Source: Phaeodactylum tricornutum CCAP 1055/1 (Eukaryota; Bacillariophyta; Bacillariophyceae; Surirellales; Neidiaceae). From it: a stretch of DNA of 64,000 nt. The position numbers were made by a program, and so were the translations under genes. The stretch lies in the NCBI RefSeq assembly GCF_000150955.2, contig NC_011679.1, positions 310,001 through 374,000 of the forward strand, in the 5' to 3' direction. Of this stretch, positions 63,801 to 64,000 are shown piece by piece. The stretch's first letter is position 1. Each line of letters starts with the position of its first letter. The notes beneath the pieces are model-generated. The model saw only the letters and a program-made list of their open reading frames with translations, made no database searches and had not been told where the DNA came from.

Positions 63801-64000
63801 CACTTGGGTCTTGTGAAAATAGCGCGGAGTTCCAGCAAGTCCGAGAACGTAGATACCACCGTCGTAGTCAGATAATATGGCGTCGACAAACCCGTCACCG
63901 TTAATGTCATGTAAAATTGGGGACGTTAAAAAGGAGGACGATTCCAGCAAGAGAGGATATTCAGCACCTTGGACCAGCGCTTCCTTAATAGCCTTGCCAG
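60882..64000 (-). CDS. DEX1-like FG-GAP/VCBS repeat membrane protein (5' end outside the window)
   Basis: Exon 62708-60882 and an upstream exon ending at 62784 that runs open to the window edge are joined over a 75-nt intron (GTATGT...GGCACAG, phase 0). The N-terminus is missing. Calcium-binding FG-GAP loops occur at intervals: HDINGDGFVDAILSDYDGG, ADLDGDGNYEVLIGTSMG, GDVNGDGKLDVVIVL and DDVHGNNRLDLVIATESG. Between the first and second is a ~300-residue acidic, Glu/Asp/His-rich insertion. A C-terminal membrane helix (VLLWLPLLFASVAILLC) ends in a short acidic tail. The layout follows plant DEX1, a surface or secretory-pathway protein needed for wall patterning. A role in the diatom wall is only speculation. 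Confidence 0.87.

Overview
This 64 kb window looks like nuclear DNA of a pennate diatom, most likely Phaeodactylum tricornutum or a close relative. The reasons are: compact protein-coding genes on both strands; short GT-AG introns of about 50-290 nt (many GTAAGT, GTACGT or GTATGT donors); several proteins with a signal peptide followed by an ASAFAP-like plastid motif (an aromatic residue or Leu just after the cleavage site); and protein families typical of stramenopiles. Gene models were built by eye: I chose the first good ATG and joined reading frames only where donor, acceptor and phase agreed. No rRNA, tRNA, CRISPR array, transposon or virus-like element could be supported. Layout: 1-2389 holds no supported gene. 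2390-17.7 kb: a nuclear protein with a diatom-type zinc-binding-like C-terminus, a GRAM-VASt lipid-transfer-like protein, a plastid helical-repeat protein, a DEDDy 3'-5' exonuclease, EXO1, ribosomal protein eL21, an ankyrin/RMT2-type arginine methyltransferase and a second GRAM-VASt protein. 17.7-32 kb: a PH-domain protein, an Arc1p/EMAPII-like tRNA-binding protein, SF3B6, an IRC-like domain protein, a thioredoxin-like [2Fe-2S] plastid protein, a thylakoid-lumen protein, HOP2, a protein joining an HMG box to a histone fold, a plastid OPR-like RNA-binding protein, and a mitochondrial-carrier-family protein with plastid and twin-arginine signals. 32-46.4 kb: a secreted 8-Cys repeat protein, a DEK_C-domain nuclear protein, an MTD1-like folate dehydrogenase, a GDP-fucose O-fucosyltransferase-like Golgi protein, a plastid methyltransferase, an ethanolamine-phosphate phospho-lyase-like enzyme, plastid ribose-5-phosphate isomerase and a membrane coiled-coil protein. 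46.9-64 kb: a BRCA2 orthologue, a voltage-sensor/IQ/nucleotidyl cyclase fusion, a class 3 lipase, a plastid DnaJ and a DEX1-like FG-GAP protein cut by the window edge. Most neighbours are convergent (stops 33-360 bp apart) or divergent with a shared promoter gap of 0.3-1 kb, so 3' UTRs probably overlap often. There are no operon-like pathways. A loose theme is recombination and repair: EXO1, HOP2, BRCA2 and the HMG/histone-fold protein are all here. A second theme is plastid import (at least seven candidates). The most unusual item is the voltage-sensor/calmodulin-binding/cyclase fusion at 52551-56379, which could couple membrane potential to a cyclic nucleotide in one polypeptide.
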